From Dallia pectoralis (taxonomy: Eukaryota > Chordata > Actinopteri > Esociformes > Umbridae): 64,000 nt of DNA. The stretch spans positions 12,712,358 through 12,776,357 of the forward strand of contig CM055756.1 in the NCBI GenBank assembly GCA_029465975.1, given 5' to 3'. Shown here piece by piece: positions 22,145-36,300 of this stretch. Position 1 is the first letter of the stretch. Each line of letters begins with the position of its first letter. Below the pieces are notes generated by a model, which worked only from the letters and a program-made list of their open reading frames with translations, was not told the DNA's origin and did no database searches. Made by a program: the position numbers and the translations under genes.

Positions 22145-25100
22145 CTACAGGGGAGAGAGAGAGGGAGAAAATATGACAGGGGAGAGGGAGAAAATATGAC
22201 AGGGGAGAGGGAGAAAATATGACAGGGGAGAAACCAAGGGAGAAAAGATGACAGGGGAGAGACAGAGGAAGGGAGAAAATATGACAAGGTTAGGAAGTCT
22301 CCTACTCAAGGTTGGTGTAAAGCCAAACATTTGACATTTTAACAGCAGGGGAAACAACTGTTTCTCCTCCCCTCTCCCTCTCGGTTTCTCCTCCCCTCTC
22401 CCTCTCGGTTTCTCCTCCCCTCTCCCTCTCGGTTTCTCCTCCCCTCTCCCTCTCGGTTTCTCCTCCCCTCTCCCTCTCGGTTTCTCCTCCCCTCTCCCCT
22501 CTCGGTTTCTCCTCCCCTCTCCCTCTGTTTCTCCTCCCCTCTCCCTCTCCGTTTCTCCTCCCCTCTCCATCTCCGTTTCTCCTCCCCTCTCCATCTCCGT
22601 TTCTCCTCCCCACTCCCTCTCCGTTTCTCCTCCCCACTCCCTCTCCGTTTCTCCTCCCCCCCCCCTCTCCGTTTCTCCTCCCCTCTCCATCTCCGTTTCT
22701 CCTCCCATCTCCCTCTCCGTTTCTCCTCCCCTCTCCCTCTCCGTTTCTCCTCCCCCCCCTCTCCGTTTCTCCTCCCCTCCCCCTCTCCGTTTTCTCCTCC
22801 CCTCCCCCCCTCTCCGTTTCTCCTCCCATCCCCCTCTCCGTTTCTCCTCCCATCTCCCTCTCCGTTTCTCCTCCCATCTCCCTCTCCGTTTCTCCTCCCC
22901 TCTCGTTTTCCTCCCCTCTCCCCGTTTTTCCTCCCCTCTCCCTCTCCGTTTTCCTCCCCTCTCCCTCTCCGTTTCTCCTCCCCTCTCCCTCTCCGTTTTC
23001 CTCCCCTCTCCCTCTCCGTTTTCCTCCCCTCTCCCTCTCCGTTTCTCCTCCCCCTCTCCCCTCCCCTCCCCTCTCCCTCTCCGTTTCTCCTCCCCTCTCC
23101 CTCTCCGTTTCTCCTCCCCTCTCCCTCTCCGTTTCTCCTCCCCTCCATCTCCTCCGTTTCTCCTCCCCTCTCCCTCTCCGTTTTCTCCTCCCGTTTCTCC
23201 CCTCTCTCCGTTTCTCCTCCCATCCCCTCTCCGTTTCTCCTCCCTCCCCTCTCCGTTTTCCTCCCCCCTCCCTCTCCGTTTCTCCTCCCCCTCTCCCTCT
23301 CCGTTTCTCCTCCCCTCTCCCTCTCCGTTTCTCCTCCCCTCTCCCTCTCCGTTTCTCCTCCCCTCTCCCTCTCCGTTTCTCCTCCCCTCTCCCTCTCCGT
23401 TTCTCCTCCCCTCTCCCTCTCCGTTTCTCCTCCCCTCTCCCTCTCCGTTTCTCCTCCCCTCTCCCTCTCCGTTTCTCCTCCCCTCTCCCCCTCCCCTCTC
23501 CGTTTCTCCTCCCCTCTCCCTCTCCGTTTTCCTCCCCTCTCCCTCTCCGTTTCTCCTCCCCTCTCCCTTTCCGTTTCTCCTCCCCTCTCCCTCTCCGTTT
23601 CTCCTCCCCTCTCCGTTTCTCCTCCCCTCTCCCTCTCCGTTTTTCCTCCCCTCTCCCTCTCCGTTTCTCCTCCCCACTCCCTCTCTGTTTTTCCTCCCCT
23701 CTCCATCTCTCTCCACCCCCCACTCACCCTCTGTTCCAGCAGGGCTCTGCGGATAGAGACTCTCTGCTCCAGGTCCTTGGCCTCTCTCTCATGTTGGGAG
23801 TCTGTGTGGATCTTGATCTTGCTCTGGTAAGCGTTGAGCAGCTCCAACTCCTGCTGCAGCTGCATGCGCAGCACCTGGTACTCCGCCTCCTGGGTCTCGT
23901 CCAATCGCAGCTAGAGGTGCAGGAAGGGAAGGTGTCAGTACAGCCCACCCTGGCCCACGACCCGGTTTGTAGTGGTATTTGTAGTGCGCATTTGTTTTCT
24001 GTGGCCTTATTGCTTAACATTCAGGGAGGCACGTAAGTGTTTGAAATAGGGTTTTTAAAGGAGAGTTAGGAGTAGGAATAAGATATAGAGTTAGGAGTAG
24101 GAATAAGGTATAGAGTTAGGAGTAGGAATAAGGTATAGAGTTAGGAGCAGGAATAAGGTATAGAGTTAGGAGCAGGAATAAGGTATAGAGTTAGGAGCAG
24201 GAATAAGGTATAGAGTTAGGAGTAGGAATAAGGTATAGAGTTAGGAGCAGGAATAAGGTATAGAGTTAGGAGCAGGAATAAGGTATAGAGTTACGAGTAG
24301 GAATAAGGTATAGAGTTACGAGTAGGAATAAGGTATAGAGTTAGGAGTAGGAATAAGGTATAGATTTAGTAATAATAATATGTTTGTGTGTGGGAGGTGC
24401 ACGGTAGAGTCCTTGCCTTACTCACAGCCTGTGTGGACAGCATGTCATTAATAGAGTGGTCGTACTGCTCAGCCAGGATGGCCAGTTTACGCGTCTGCTC
24501 TTCCTTCAGTCTCTTGAGCACCGCCTTGTGGTCAACCTTGGGAGTGCTCTCCAGCAGGTGGTTCCTCAGGGCTTTGTACTGACGGGTCTGGATCTTACAT
24601 GTGTCCTGGAACTGACGCTTAATCTGTAGCTCTTTAGACTGGGGAGAAAAAGAAATAGATCAGTTAACAAAATTATATGACTTATATCACTTATGTATAT
24701 TAAACATGTTTAAATCCAATGTTAAAATACAACATGCATAGCATGAGTAGCTGCATAACCTTTCAAAACCTATATTTCACCTGGCTGAAACTCAAACACA
24801 TCTGGACCGCAATAGTGAAATAAACCACTCCTGGACCGCAATAGTAAAATAAACCACACCTGGACCCCAATAGTAAAATAAATAAACTTCAGGCTCTAAC
24901 CCTCTTTATATCCCATAAACCCCCTCACCTTCAGACTCTAACCCTCTTTATTTCCCATAAACCCCCTCACCTTCAGGCTCTGACCCTCTTTATTTCCCAT
25001 AAACCCCCTCACCTTCAGGCTCTAACCCTCTATTTCCCATAAACCCCCTCACCTTCAGGCTCTAACCCTCTTTATATCCCATAAACCCCCTCACCTTCAG

Positions 25101-28100
25101 GCTCTAACCCTCTTTATTTCCCATAAACCCCTGACCTTCAGGCTCTAACCCTCTTTATTTCCCATAAACCCCCTCACCTTCAGGCTCTAACCCTTTATTT
25201 TTCACCTTCAGGCTCTAACCCTCTTTATTTCCCATAAACCCCCTCACCTTCAGGCTCTAACCCTCTTTATTTCCCATAAACCCCCTCACCTTCAGGCTCT
25301 AACCCTCTTTATTTCCCATAAACCCCCTCACCTTCAGGCTCTAACCCTCTTTATTTCCCATAAACCCCTCACCTTCAGGCTCTAACCCTCTTTATTTCCC
25401 ATAAACCCCCTCACCTTCAGGCTCTAACCCTCTTTATTTCCCATAAACCCCCTCACCTTCAGGCTCTAACCCTCTTTATTTCCCATAAACCCCCTCACCT
25501 TCAGGCTCTAACCCTCTTTATTTCCCATAAACCCCCTCACCTTCAGGCTCTAACCCTCTTTATTTCCCATAAACCCCCTCACCTTTAGGCTCTTCGGCTG
25601 CTGGCGGACCTCCACTGTGTGTTTCTGCCTGAGTTCCTGTTCACGCCTCTTGTTGTACTCCATTTGGTTGGTGAGTTCTGTCTGATGTTGTGTGCGGATC
25701 AGGTCGGCCCGGGTGCGCTGGACAGCACCAAGCTGACGAAACTCCAGTTCCTGGGTGGACTCATGGTGCCGGAGGAGCATGGCACACTCCAGGTCCTTCT
25801 GGGTCTGCTTTTTGTTTAGGTCCTGAGAGGGACAGCAGAGAGATAAATGACTAATAGTGTTAATAAAAATGACTAATAGTGTTAATAAAAATGACTAATA
25901 GTGTTAATAATAATGACTAATAGTGTTAATAATAATGACTAATAGTGTTAATAAAAATGACTAATAGTGTTAATAATAATGACTAATAGTGTTAATAATA
26001 ATGACTAATAGTGTTAATAATAATGACTAATAGTGTTAATAATAATGACTAATAGTGTTAATAATATATGACTAATAGTGTTAATAATAATGACTAATAG
26101 TGTTAATAATAATGACTAATAGTGTTAATAATAATGACTAATAGTGTTAATAATAATGACTAATAGTGTTAATAATAATGACATCTTAATCCTGGTGAAA
26201 TAATGGAAACATTTCAATAACAAAAGGACAAAAGAGAAAAAGAAAATACATTATAAAGAGTCAAAGGTAGGAAATGAGTCTAGTTAAATATAGTTTTAAT
26301 TCTATAGCATGATTGGTGTTAGACATACAGAAACAATAGTATTCATGTGTGAGGTGTTTTACGCATGGTTAAGAGAGAAACAGGGCTAACTAAGAGGATA
26401 GCACCCCATCAGTATTAAAGGGGATGTATTTAGAGTAGGAGGATAGCACCCCATCAGTATTAAAGGGGATGTATTTAGAGTAGGAGGATAGCACCCCATC
26501 AGTATTAAAGGGGATGTATTTAGAGTAGGAGGATAGCACCCCATCAGTATTAAAGGGGATGTATTTAGAGTAGGAGGATAGCACCCTCTAGTACAGAGGC
26601 AGAGCTGGAGGCTGATGGAGGGTCATCGTCAGTTTCCCTGGGGGAAGTCGCTGAGGTAGTCAAACAACTCCACAGTGGCAAAGCCCCAGGGACTGATGAG
26701 ATTCGTCCAGAAATGCTAAAAGCTTTGGGTGGGGAAGGGCTGTCTTGGTTGACACGCCTCTTCAACATTGCATGGAAGTCTGGGACAGTACCAGAGGAGT
26801 GGCAGACCGGGGTGGTGGTTCCCCTCTTAAAAAGGGGGACCAGAGAGTGTGTGCCAATTACAGAGGTATCACACTCCTCAGCCTCCCTGGTAAAGTGTAC
26901 TCCAAAGTGCTGGAAAGGAGGGTTCGGCCAATAGTCGAACCTCAGATTGAAGAGGAACAATGCGGTTTTCGTCCTGGCCGGGAACCACGGACCAGCTCTT
27001 TACTCTCGCAAGGATCCTGGAGGGGGCCTGGGAGTATGCCCATCCAGTCTACATGTGTTTTGTGGATCTGGAGAAGGCGTATGACCGGGTACCCCGGGAT
27101 CTTTTGTGGGAGGTGCTGCGGGAGTATGGGGTGAGGGGTCTCTTCTCAGGGCCATCCAATCTCTGTACGCTCAAAGCATGAGCTGTGTCCGTGTCCTCGG
27201 CAGTAAGTCGGATTCGTTCCCGGTGGGGTTGGCCTCCGCCAGGGCTGCGCTTTGTCACCAATCCTGTTTGTAATATTCATGGACAGGATATCAAGGCGTA
27301 GTCATGGGGGAGGGGTTCCCGTTCGGTGGGCTGATGGTCACATCACTGCTTTTTGCGGATGATGTGGTCCTGATGGCCTCATCGGTCGGTGACCTTCAGC
27401 ACTCACTGGATCGGTTCGCAGCCGAGTGTGAAGCGGCTGGGATGAGGGTTAGCACCTCTAAATCTGAGGCCATGACTCTCAGCAGGAAACCGGTGGAGTG
27501 CCTACTCCGGGTAGGGAATGAGTCCTTACTCCAAGTGAAGGAGTTCAAGTACCTCGGGGTCCTGTTCGCGAGTGAGGGAACAATGGAGCGGGAGTTTGGT
27601 CGGAGGATCGGAGCAGCGGGGGCGGTGTTGCATTCGCTTCACCGCACCGTTGTGACGAAAAGAGAGCTGAGCCGAAAGGCAAAGCTCTCGATCTACCGGT
27701 CAATCTTTGTTCCTACCCTCACCTATGGTCATGAAAGCTGGGTCATGACCGAAAGAACGAGATCGCGGGTACAAGCGGCCGAAATGGGTTTTCTCAGAAA
27801 GGTGGCTGGCCTCTCCCTTAGGGATAGGGTGAGAAGCTCAGTCATCCGAGAGGAACTCGGAGTAGAGCCGCTGCTCCTTTGCATAGAAAGGAGCCAGTTG
27901 AGGTGGTTCGGGCATCTTGTAAGAATGCCACCTGGGCGCCTCCCTAGAGAGGTGTTCCAGGCACGTCCAGCTGGGAGGAGACCTCGGGAAGACCCAGGAC
28001 TAGGTGGAGAGATTATATCTCCACACTGGCCTGGGAACGCCTCGGGATTCCCAGTCAGAGCTGGCTAATGTTGCCCGGGAAAGGGAAGTTTGGGGTCCCC

Positions 28101-31100
28101 TGCTAGAGCTGCTACCCCGCGACCCGACCCCGGATAAGCGGTTGAAGATGAGATGAAGATGAGGGATAGCACCCCATCAGTATTAAAGGGGATGTATTTA
28201 AGGTAGGAGGATAGCACCCCATCAGTATTAAAGGGGATGTATTTAGAGTAGGAGGATAGCATCCCTTCAGTATTAAAGGGGATGTATTTAGAGTAGGAGG
28301 ATAGCACCCCTTCAGTATTAAAGGGGATGTATTTAGAGTAGGAGGATAGCACCCCATCAGTATTAAAGGGGATGTATTTAGAGTAGGAGGATAGCACCCC
28401 ATCAGTATTAAAGGGGATGTATTTAGAGTAGGAGGATAGCACCCCATCAGTATTAAAGGGGATGTATTTAGAGTAGGAGGATAGCACCCCATCAGTATTA
28501 AAGGGGATGTATTTAAGGTAGGAGGATAGCACCCCATCAGTATTAAAGGGGATGTATTTAGAGTAGGAGGATAGCACCCCATCAGTATTAAAGGGGATGT
28601 AATTGAGGTAGGAGGATAGCACCCCAACAGTATTAAAGGGGATGTAATTAAGGTAGGAGGATAGCACCCCATCAGTATTAAAGGGGATGTATTTAAGGTA
28701 GGAGGATAGCACCCCATCAGTATTAAAGGCGATGTATTTAAGGTAGGAGGATAGCACCCCATCAGTATTAAAGGGGATGTATTTAAGGTTGGAGGATAGC
28801 ACCCCATCAGTATTAAAGGGGATGTACCTCTCTGAGCAGGTCCTGCTCCAGGTTGTGGCGTGCCAGCAGCATCTTCCTTTTATACTGGCGTGACTGCAGC
28901 TCATAGTACTGCCTCTGTCTCCTCAAAAGCCCCGCCTCCTCCTCTGCCTGCAGCTGCTGGAGACACTCCTTCTGGCGCACTAGCCACTCCTGCTTTTCTC
29001 GCTTAGGAGTTGACTGGTTCTCGTTCAGTTCCTAGAAGAAACAGCACGGAATAAGAGGTACAAGAGATGACTTTCTACTTCTTTATCCTGTGGGTCTATG
29101 GCCTCTATGAGTACAGCTGGTTTGGCGTTGTACCTCTTTAAGCTGGTCCTTGCGCTGGCGGTACTGCCGTTTCTGGGATTCCAGGAGGCTGGTCAGCTCT
29201 TTCTTCTGCTGGCCCAGGATGTGCTGCTGGAACTTCTTCTCCTCTGCTAAGGCTGCCTTGGTCTGGAGAGAACAGATGGAGAAAAATAAGTGAAACAGTA
29301 TACTGCATCTTACTAACTTTTCTAGTCCAAATTTCTCCACCTTTCAGTCATATCCACTTCCCTACCAATTAGACTCCATAAGGGTTAACGACCTAGTTCA
29401 GGAGAGCACAGATTAGTCACCTGGCCGACTCTAGGGCAGATTAGTCACCTGGCCGACTCTAGAGCAGATTAGTCACCTGGCCGACTCTAGGGCAGATTAG
29501 TCACCTGGCCGACTCTAGGGCAGATTAGTCACCTGGCCGACTCTAGGGCAGATTAGTCACCTGGCCGACTCTAGGGCAGATTAGTCACCTGGCCGACTCT
29601 AGGGCAGATTAGTCACCTGGCCGACTCTAGGGCAGATTAGTCACCTGGCCGACTCTAGGGCAGATTAGTCACCTGGCCGACTCTAGGGCAGATTAGTCAC
29701 CTGGCCGACTCTAGGGCAGATTAGTCACCTGGCCGACTCTAGGGCAGATTAGTCACCTGGCCGACTCTAGGGCAGATTAGTCACCTGGCCGACTCTAGGG
29801 CAGATTAGTCACCTGGCCGACTCTAGGGCAGATTAGTCACCTGGCCGACTCTAGGGCAGATTAGTCACCTGGCCGACTCTAGGGCAGATTACATACCAAA
29901 TAGCCAGACCACTAGGATACATGACACTACATCACTCTCCCTTTCTCTCTCTCACCTCCTTCTCCAGGATGGCCTGGTGCTTCTTGCCCAGCTTGTCAGC
30001 CTCTCCTCCAAAACTGTTCCTCTGGTTCTCCAGCTCCTTGTCCAGCCTGAGCTGGTGCTCGTCCATCTCTGCCTTTAGCTTGTTCTCCAGCCCCATCAGC
30101 TGCTTCTGATGCTGCCGCCTCATCCTTTTGTAACCTGACATTTGTTCCCTCAATGCCGAGCCCTGCTCGTGCTCCTGGATCTGACGAGTCACCTAGAAAA
30201 AGACAATAAACAGAGAAGAAAATAGAGACAATAAACAGAGAGAAGAAAATAGAAAGACAACAAACAGAGAGAAGAAAATAGAAAGACAATAAACAGAGAG
30301 AAGAAAATAGAAAGACAATAAACAGAGAAGAAAATAAAGACAATAAACAGAGAAGAAAATAGAAAGACAATAAATAGAGACAAACAGAGAGAAGAAAATA
30401 GAAAGACAATAAACAGAGAGAAGAAAATGGAAAAAGACAAACACATATTTGGAAATGGAAAAGTGGTGGGGACAAGTTTAATAAAAAGCGGGATAGTGAG
30501 AGAAAAAGTAAACCGATAAATAACATTTCAGAGCTAACAAGTACCCGATACTGGCCTGGAGCTAACAAGTACCCGATACTGGCCTGGAGCTAACAAGTAC
30601 CCGATACTGGCCTGGAGCTAACAAGTATCCGATACTGGCCTGGAGCTAACAAGTATCCGATACTGGCCTGGAGCTAACAAGTACCCGATACTGGCCTGGA
30701 GCTAACAAGTACCCGATACTGGCCTGGAGCTAACAAGTACCCGATACTGGCCTGGAGCTAACAAGTATCCGATACTGGCCTGGAGCTAACAAGTACCCGA
30801 TACTGGCCTGGAGCTAACAAGTACCCGATACTGGCCTGGAGCTAACAAGTATCCGATACTGGCCTGGAGCTAACAAGTATCCGATACTGGCCTGGAGCTA
30901 ACAAGTATCCGATACTGGCCTGGAGCTAACAAGTATCCGATACTGGCCTGGAGCTAAAAAGTATCCGATACTGGCCTCGAGCTAACAAGTATCCGATACT
31001 GATGCTGGCCTGATTGCTTTTGATATGCAGTCTGACATGAACTTGTGGAAACACAGACAATGTTCTGAAATAAAGTATCTGAGGGACGACTCACCAGCGA

Positions 31101-33330
31101 GGCGGTTCTGATGGTGGCGAAATGGTCCCGGTTGCGGTAGTGGGCCCTGCGACGAGCTGCTGACGAGGACTGAACCGGCTGGTCCATCTCCGGCTGATAC
31201 GGGTCATCGTAGATATTGTCCTGACCCTGGGAATTTAACACACAAACACATATTACACATAAAATAGCCAGGAAAGAACATGGATTTTCTGTAGGTTAGG
31301 GGAGAGCGTGACAGAGGGAGATACTATGCCCCCACCCCCCACCCACACGCTCCCGCGGACTCACAATGGGCCGGTGGATGATGGAGGAGTTGGATGTGAC
31401 CGTGTGCTCGCCCTCTGTCATCATTGCCATCTCGTTGCTGTCATCCGAGCCGTCAGCCAGGCTGTTTACAGAGCTGCTCTGGGAGCTGGCAGAGATGGAC
31501 ATGGAGGGTACCGACTGGGAGCTCTCCAGACTGCCCACTGTTCCTGTACGCAGAAGATACTGCTCTGCCTCCTAGAGAGACAGACATACACAGACAGGAA
31601 GAGAGACAGACATACACAGACAGGAAGAGAGACAGACATACACAGACAGAAAGAGAGACAGACATACACAGACAGGAAGAGAGACAGACATACACAGACA
31701 GGAAGAGAGACAGACATACACAGACAGAAAGAGGGACAGACATACACAGACAGGAAGAGAGACAGACATACACAGACAGAAAGAGAGACAGACATACACA
31801 GACAGGAAGAGAGACAGACATACACAGACAGGAAGAGAGACAGACAGGAAGAGAGACAGACATACACAGACGGGAAAAGAGACAGACATACACAGACAGG
31901 AAGAGAGACAGACATACACAGACAGGAAGAGAGACAGACATACACAGACAGAAAGAGAGACAGACATACACAGACAGGAAGAGAGACAGACATACACAGA
32001 CAGGAAAAGAGACATACATACACAGACAGGAAGAGAGACAGACATACACAGACAGGAAGAGAGACAGACAAACAGGCAGAAAGACAGACAAAACGTTAAC
32101 ATAGGGCTTGCTGAAGCAAAGTAAACTTAATGAACTAGGAAAACGTTTGTTTTAGCTGAGGATTAGTAAACCATTAGTTGTCCCCTGTCAACTCTGTGAG
32201 ATCACAGCGATCTCACATTACTCCAATCATTTCTGAGCCTGCAGCCATCTTGCAATGTAACCCGAAACCTAAAAATCTAAAGTGTGAACCTCCACGTCCA
32301 CAAGGCTTTAACACTTTAGGATCCAATTCTTCCCCATCTATAGCTCCTACCACCTCCCCATCTATAGCTCCTACCACCTCCCCATCTATAGCTCCTACCT
32401 CCTCCTCCACATCTATAGCTCCTACCTCCTCCTCCACATCTATAGCTCCTACCTCCTCCTCTCCTCATCTATAGCTCCTACCTCCTCCTCTCCTCATCTA
32501 TAGCTCCTACCTCCTCCCCATCTATAGCTCCTACCTCCTCCTCTCCTCATCTATAGCTCCTACCTCCTCCTCCTCTCCACATCTATAGCTCCTACCTCCT
32601 CCTCCTCTCCACATCTATAGCTCCTACCTCCTCCTCTCCACATCTATAGCTCCTACCTCCTCCTCTCCACATCTATAGCTCCTACCTCCTCCTCGTTCTC
32701 CTACCTCCTCCCCATCTATAGCTCCTACCTCCTCCTCGTTCTCCTACCTCCTCCTCCCCATCTATAGCTCCCACCTCCTCCTCGTTCTCCTACCTCCTCC
32801 TCCTCTCCACATCTATAGCTCCTACCGCCTCCTCTGCACATCTATAGCTCCTACCTCCTCCTCCTCTCCACATCTATAGCTCCTACCTCCTCCTCTCCAC
32901 ATCTATAGCTCCTACCTCCTCCTCTCCACATCTATAGCTCCTACCTCCTCCTCGTTCTCCTACCTCCTCCCCATCTATAGCTCCTACCTCCTCCTCGTTC
33001 TCCTACCTCCTCCTCCCCTCCACATCTATAGCTCCCACCTCCTCCTCGTTCTCCTACCTCCTCCTCCTCTCCACATCTATAGCTCCTACCTCCTCCTCTG
33101 CACATCTATAGCTCCTACCTCCTCCTCCTCTCCTCCTTCCGGCGTGGGGCCATTATGGGCCTCCTGAAAGAGGATCTTCTTCATCTTCCGATACTGCAGG
33201 TTGTCCAGCTCTCGAACTGCATCCTTAGTTCGAGCTATGAGGTCCATCACAGCAGTTTGAGGACGTTCACGACACAAGAACCGGTGCTACAGCACGAGGA
33301 GGAGAAAGACCAAAACAGTTAGAACGAGGA

Positions 33331-33378
<48 letters not shown>

Positions 33379-36300
33379 ACGCAAACTCTTACATTGAGCA
33401 ACACATCAGAGATGGGCCGGTCTTGGGGAATTTTCTGTAGACAGGAGTCCACAAAGTTCCGGAAATAATCGGACCTGTGACAAAAAACAAGAAAGTTCAT
33501 CCAGGGAGAGAAATGGTTAGTGAAAAACCAGAGTGAAAACAAGATGGTTAGTAAGAAAAGGAGTGAAAACAAGATGGTTAGTAAAAAAACAGACTGAAAA
33601 CAAGATGGTTAGTAAAAAAAAGAGTGAAAACAAGATGGTTAGTAAAAAAAAGAGTGAAAACAAGATGGTTAGTAAAAAAAAGAGTGAAAACAAGATGGTT
33701 AGTAAAAAAACAGACTGAAAACAAGATGGTTAGTTAAAAAACAAACTGAAAACAAGATGGTAAGTAAAAAAACAGACTGAAAACAAGATGGTTAGTAAAA
33801 AAACAGAGTGAAAACAAGATGGTTAGTAAAAAACCAGACTGAAAACAAGATGGTTAGTAAAAAAAACAGACTGAAAACAAGATGGTTAGTAAAAAAACAG
33901 ACTGAAAACAAGATGGTTAGTAAAAAAACAGACTGAAAACAAGATGGTTAGTAAAAAAACAGACTGCAAACAAGATGGTTAGTAAAAAAACAGAGTGAAA
34001 ACAAGTGAAATGTCAAAAAGAGCAAGTAAGGCATTTAATCAGCCAACATAAAGCGACTGATGCCCACCAGTGATTGGATGCCAGGACGGGGCTCTCGTTC
34101 TGGGCGATGTGGTATAAGGCACTCATAGCATTCATGTTGAAGAGAGGGGGCTTTTTCTCCGCTAGAGAGAAAAGAACAGAGAGAAGAGATTGGATGGAAA
34201 CAGAGTGAGAGGATAAGACAGGATAAATCACTAGACCGAGACAGGGTAATATTATTTATTATTATATGCTTCATACCTAACTCAATACAGCTGAGTAGTG
34301 CTTCATACCTAACTCAATACAGCTGAGTAGTGCTTCATACCCAACTCAATACAGGTGAGTAGTGCTTCATACCTAACTCAATACAGGTGAGTAGTGCTTC
34401 ATACCCAACTCAATACAGGTGAGTAGTGCTTCATACCCAACTCAATACAGGTGAGTAGTGCTTCATACCCAACTCAATACAGGTGAGTAGTGCTTCATAC
34501 CTAACTCAATACAGGTGAGTAGTGCTTCTTACCAAACTCAATACAGGTGAGTAGTGCTTCTTACCCAACTCAATACAGGTGAGTAGTGCTTCATACCTAA
34601 CTCAATACAGGTGAGTAGTGCTTCATACCTAACTCAATACAGGTGAGTAGTGCTTCTTACCCAACTCAATACAGGTGAGTAGTGCTTCATACCCAACTCA
34701 ATACAGGTGAGTAGTGCTTCATACCTAACTCAATACAGGTGAGTAGTGCTTCATACCCAACTCAATACAGGTGAGTAGTGCTTCATACCTAACTCAATAC
34801 AGGTGAGTAGTGCTTCATACCTAACTCAATACAGGTGAGTAGTGCTTCATACCCAACTCAATACAGGTGAGTAGTGCTTCTTACCCAACTCAATACAGGT
34901 GAGTAGTGCTTCATACCTAACTCAATACAGGTGAGTAGTGCTTCATACCCAACTCAATACAGGTGAGTAGTGCTTCTTACCCAACTCAATACAGGTGAGT
35001 AGTGCTTCTTACCCAACTCAATACAGGTGAGTAGTGCTTCATACCCAACTCAATACAGGTGAGTAGTGCTTCATACCCAACTCAATACAGGTGAGTAGTG
35101 CTTCATACCCAACTCAATACAGGTGAGTAGTGCTTCATACCTAACTCAATACAGGTGAGTAGTGCTTCATACCCAACTCAATACAGGTAAGTAGTGCTTC
35201 TTACCTAACTCAATACAGGTGATACCTAGTGACCAAACGTCCACCTTGCCGTCGTACTGACCCTCATCCATGGCCAAGATCACCTCTGGAGCCATCCTGA
35301 AGAAAGAACCAACCAGAACCATTGGTACAATGCTGTTATAAACACAGGTACGCTATATAGGCTGTTATAAACACAGGTACGCTATATAGGCTGTTATAAA
35401 CACAGGTACGCTATATAGGCTGTTATAAACACAGGTACACTATATAGGCTGTTATAAACACAGGTACACTATATAGGCTGTTATAAACACAGGTACCCTA
35501 TATAGGCTGTTATAAACACAGGTACCCTATATAGGCTGTTATAAACACAGGTACCCTATATAGGCTGTTATAAACACAGGTACGCTATATAGGCTGTTTT
35601 AAACACAGGTACGCTATGTATCAGAACACTTGCGTTCTTGGTCAGATGGTCAATTTTGGGGGGTTTTTCAGATTGAAAAAAAAATAATTGGATACAGGGG
35701 CAAAATAGGGAAATATAGAATAAAAAACCTCTATCAAACTACTCACCAATAAGGAGTTCCCACAAATGAGTTTGCAGGAGCAACAATAGAGGCGGAGCCA
35801 AAGTCTCCCAGCTTCACCTGACCAGGCTCTGTTAAGAGAATGTTCCCAGCCTTTACGTCCCTGTGGAAAGCAACGTAAACATAACCGTAAAAAAAACATG
35901 AGACAATGTTAGAAATAGTAACACATCAAAAACAAAACAGTATGTTTGTATGGGAAACATAAATATAATGCTAACAAAGCAGCAACAACAACGGTAACTG
36001 AATGCGGTCTCACATTCTAGCCATATTAGCCGTCTCACATTCTAGCCATATTAGCCGTCTCACATTCTAGCCATATTAGCCGTCTCACATTCTAGCCATA
36101 TTAGCCGTCTCACATTCTAGCCATATTAGCCGTCTCACATTCTAGCCATATTAGCCGTCTCACATTTAGCCATATTAGCCGTCTCACATTCTAGCCATAT
36201 TAGCCGTCTCACATTCTAGCCATATTAGCCGTCTCACATTCTAGCCATATTAGCCGTCTCACATTCTAGCCATATTAGCCGTCTCACATTCTAGCCATAT

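Noticed and set aside
22145..23904. Independent gene for a 470-520 residue Arg/Glu/Gly-rich protein
   Set aside because: The array lies in the last taok2 intron between two good splice sites; kept only as an intron-retention possibility.
26587..28162. Functional reverse-transcriptase gene
   Set aside because: At least three frame changes and a missing 5' part; a dead LINE copy.
31424..32104. Thr/Asp/Arg/His- or Cys/Val/Leu/Ser-rich open frames
   Set aside because: Six-frame openness of a 26-bp array; one frame only overlaps the antisense of a taok2 exon.
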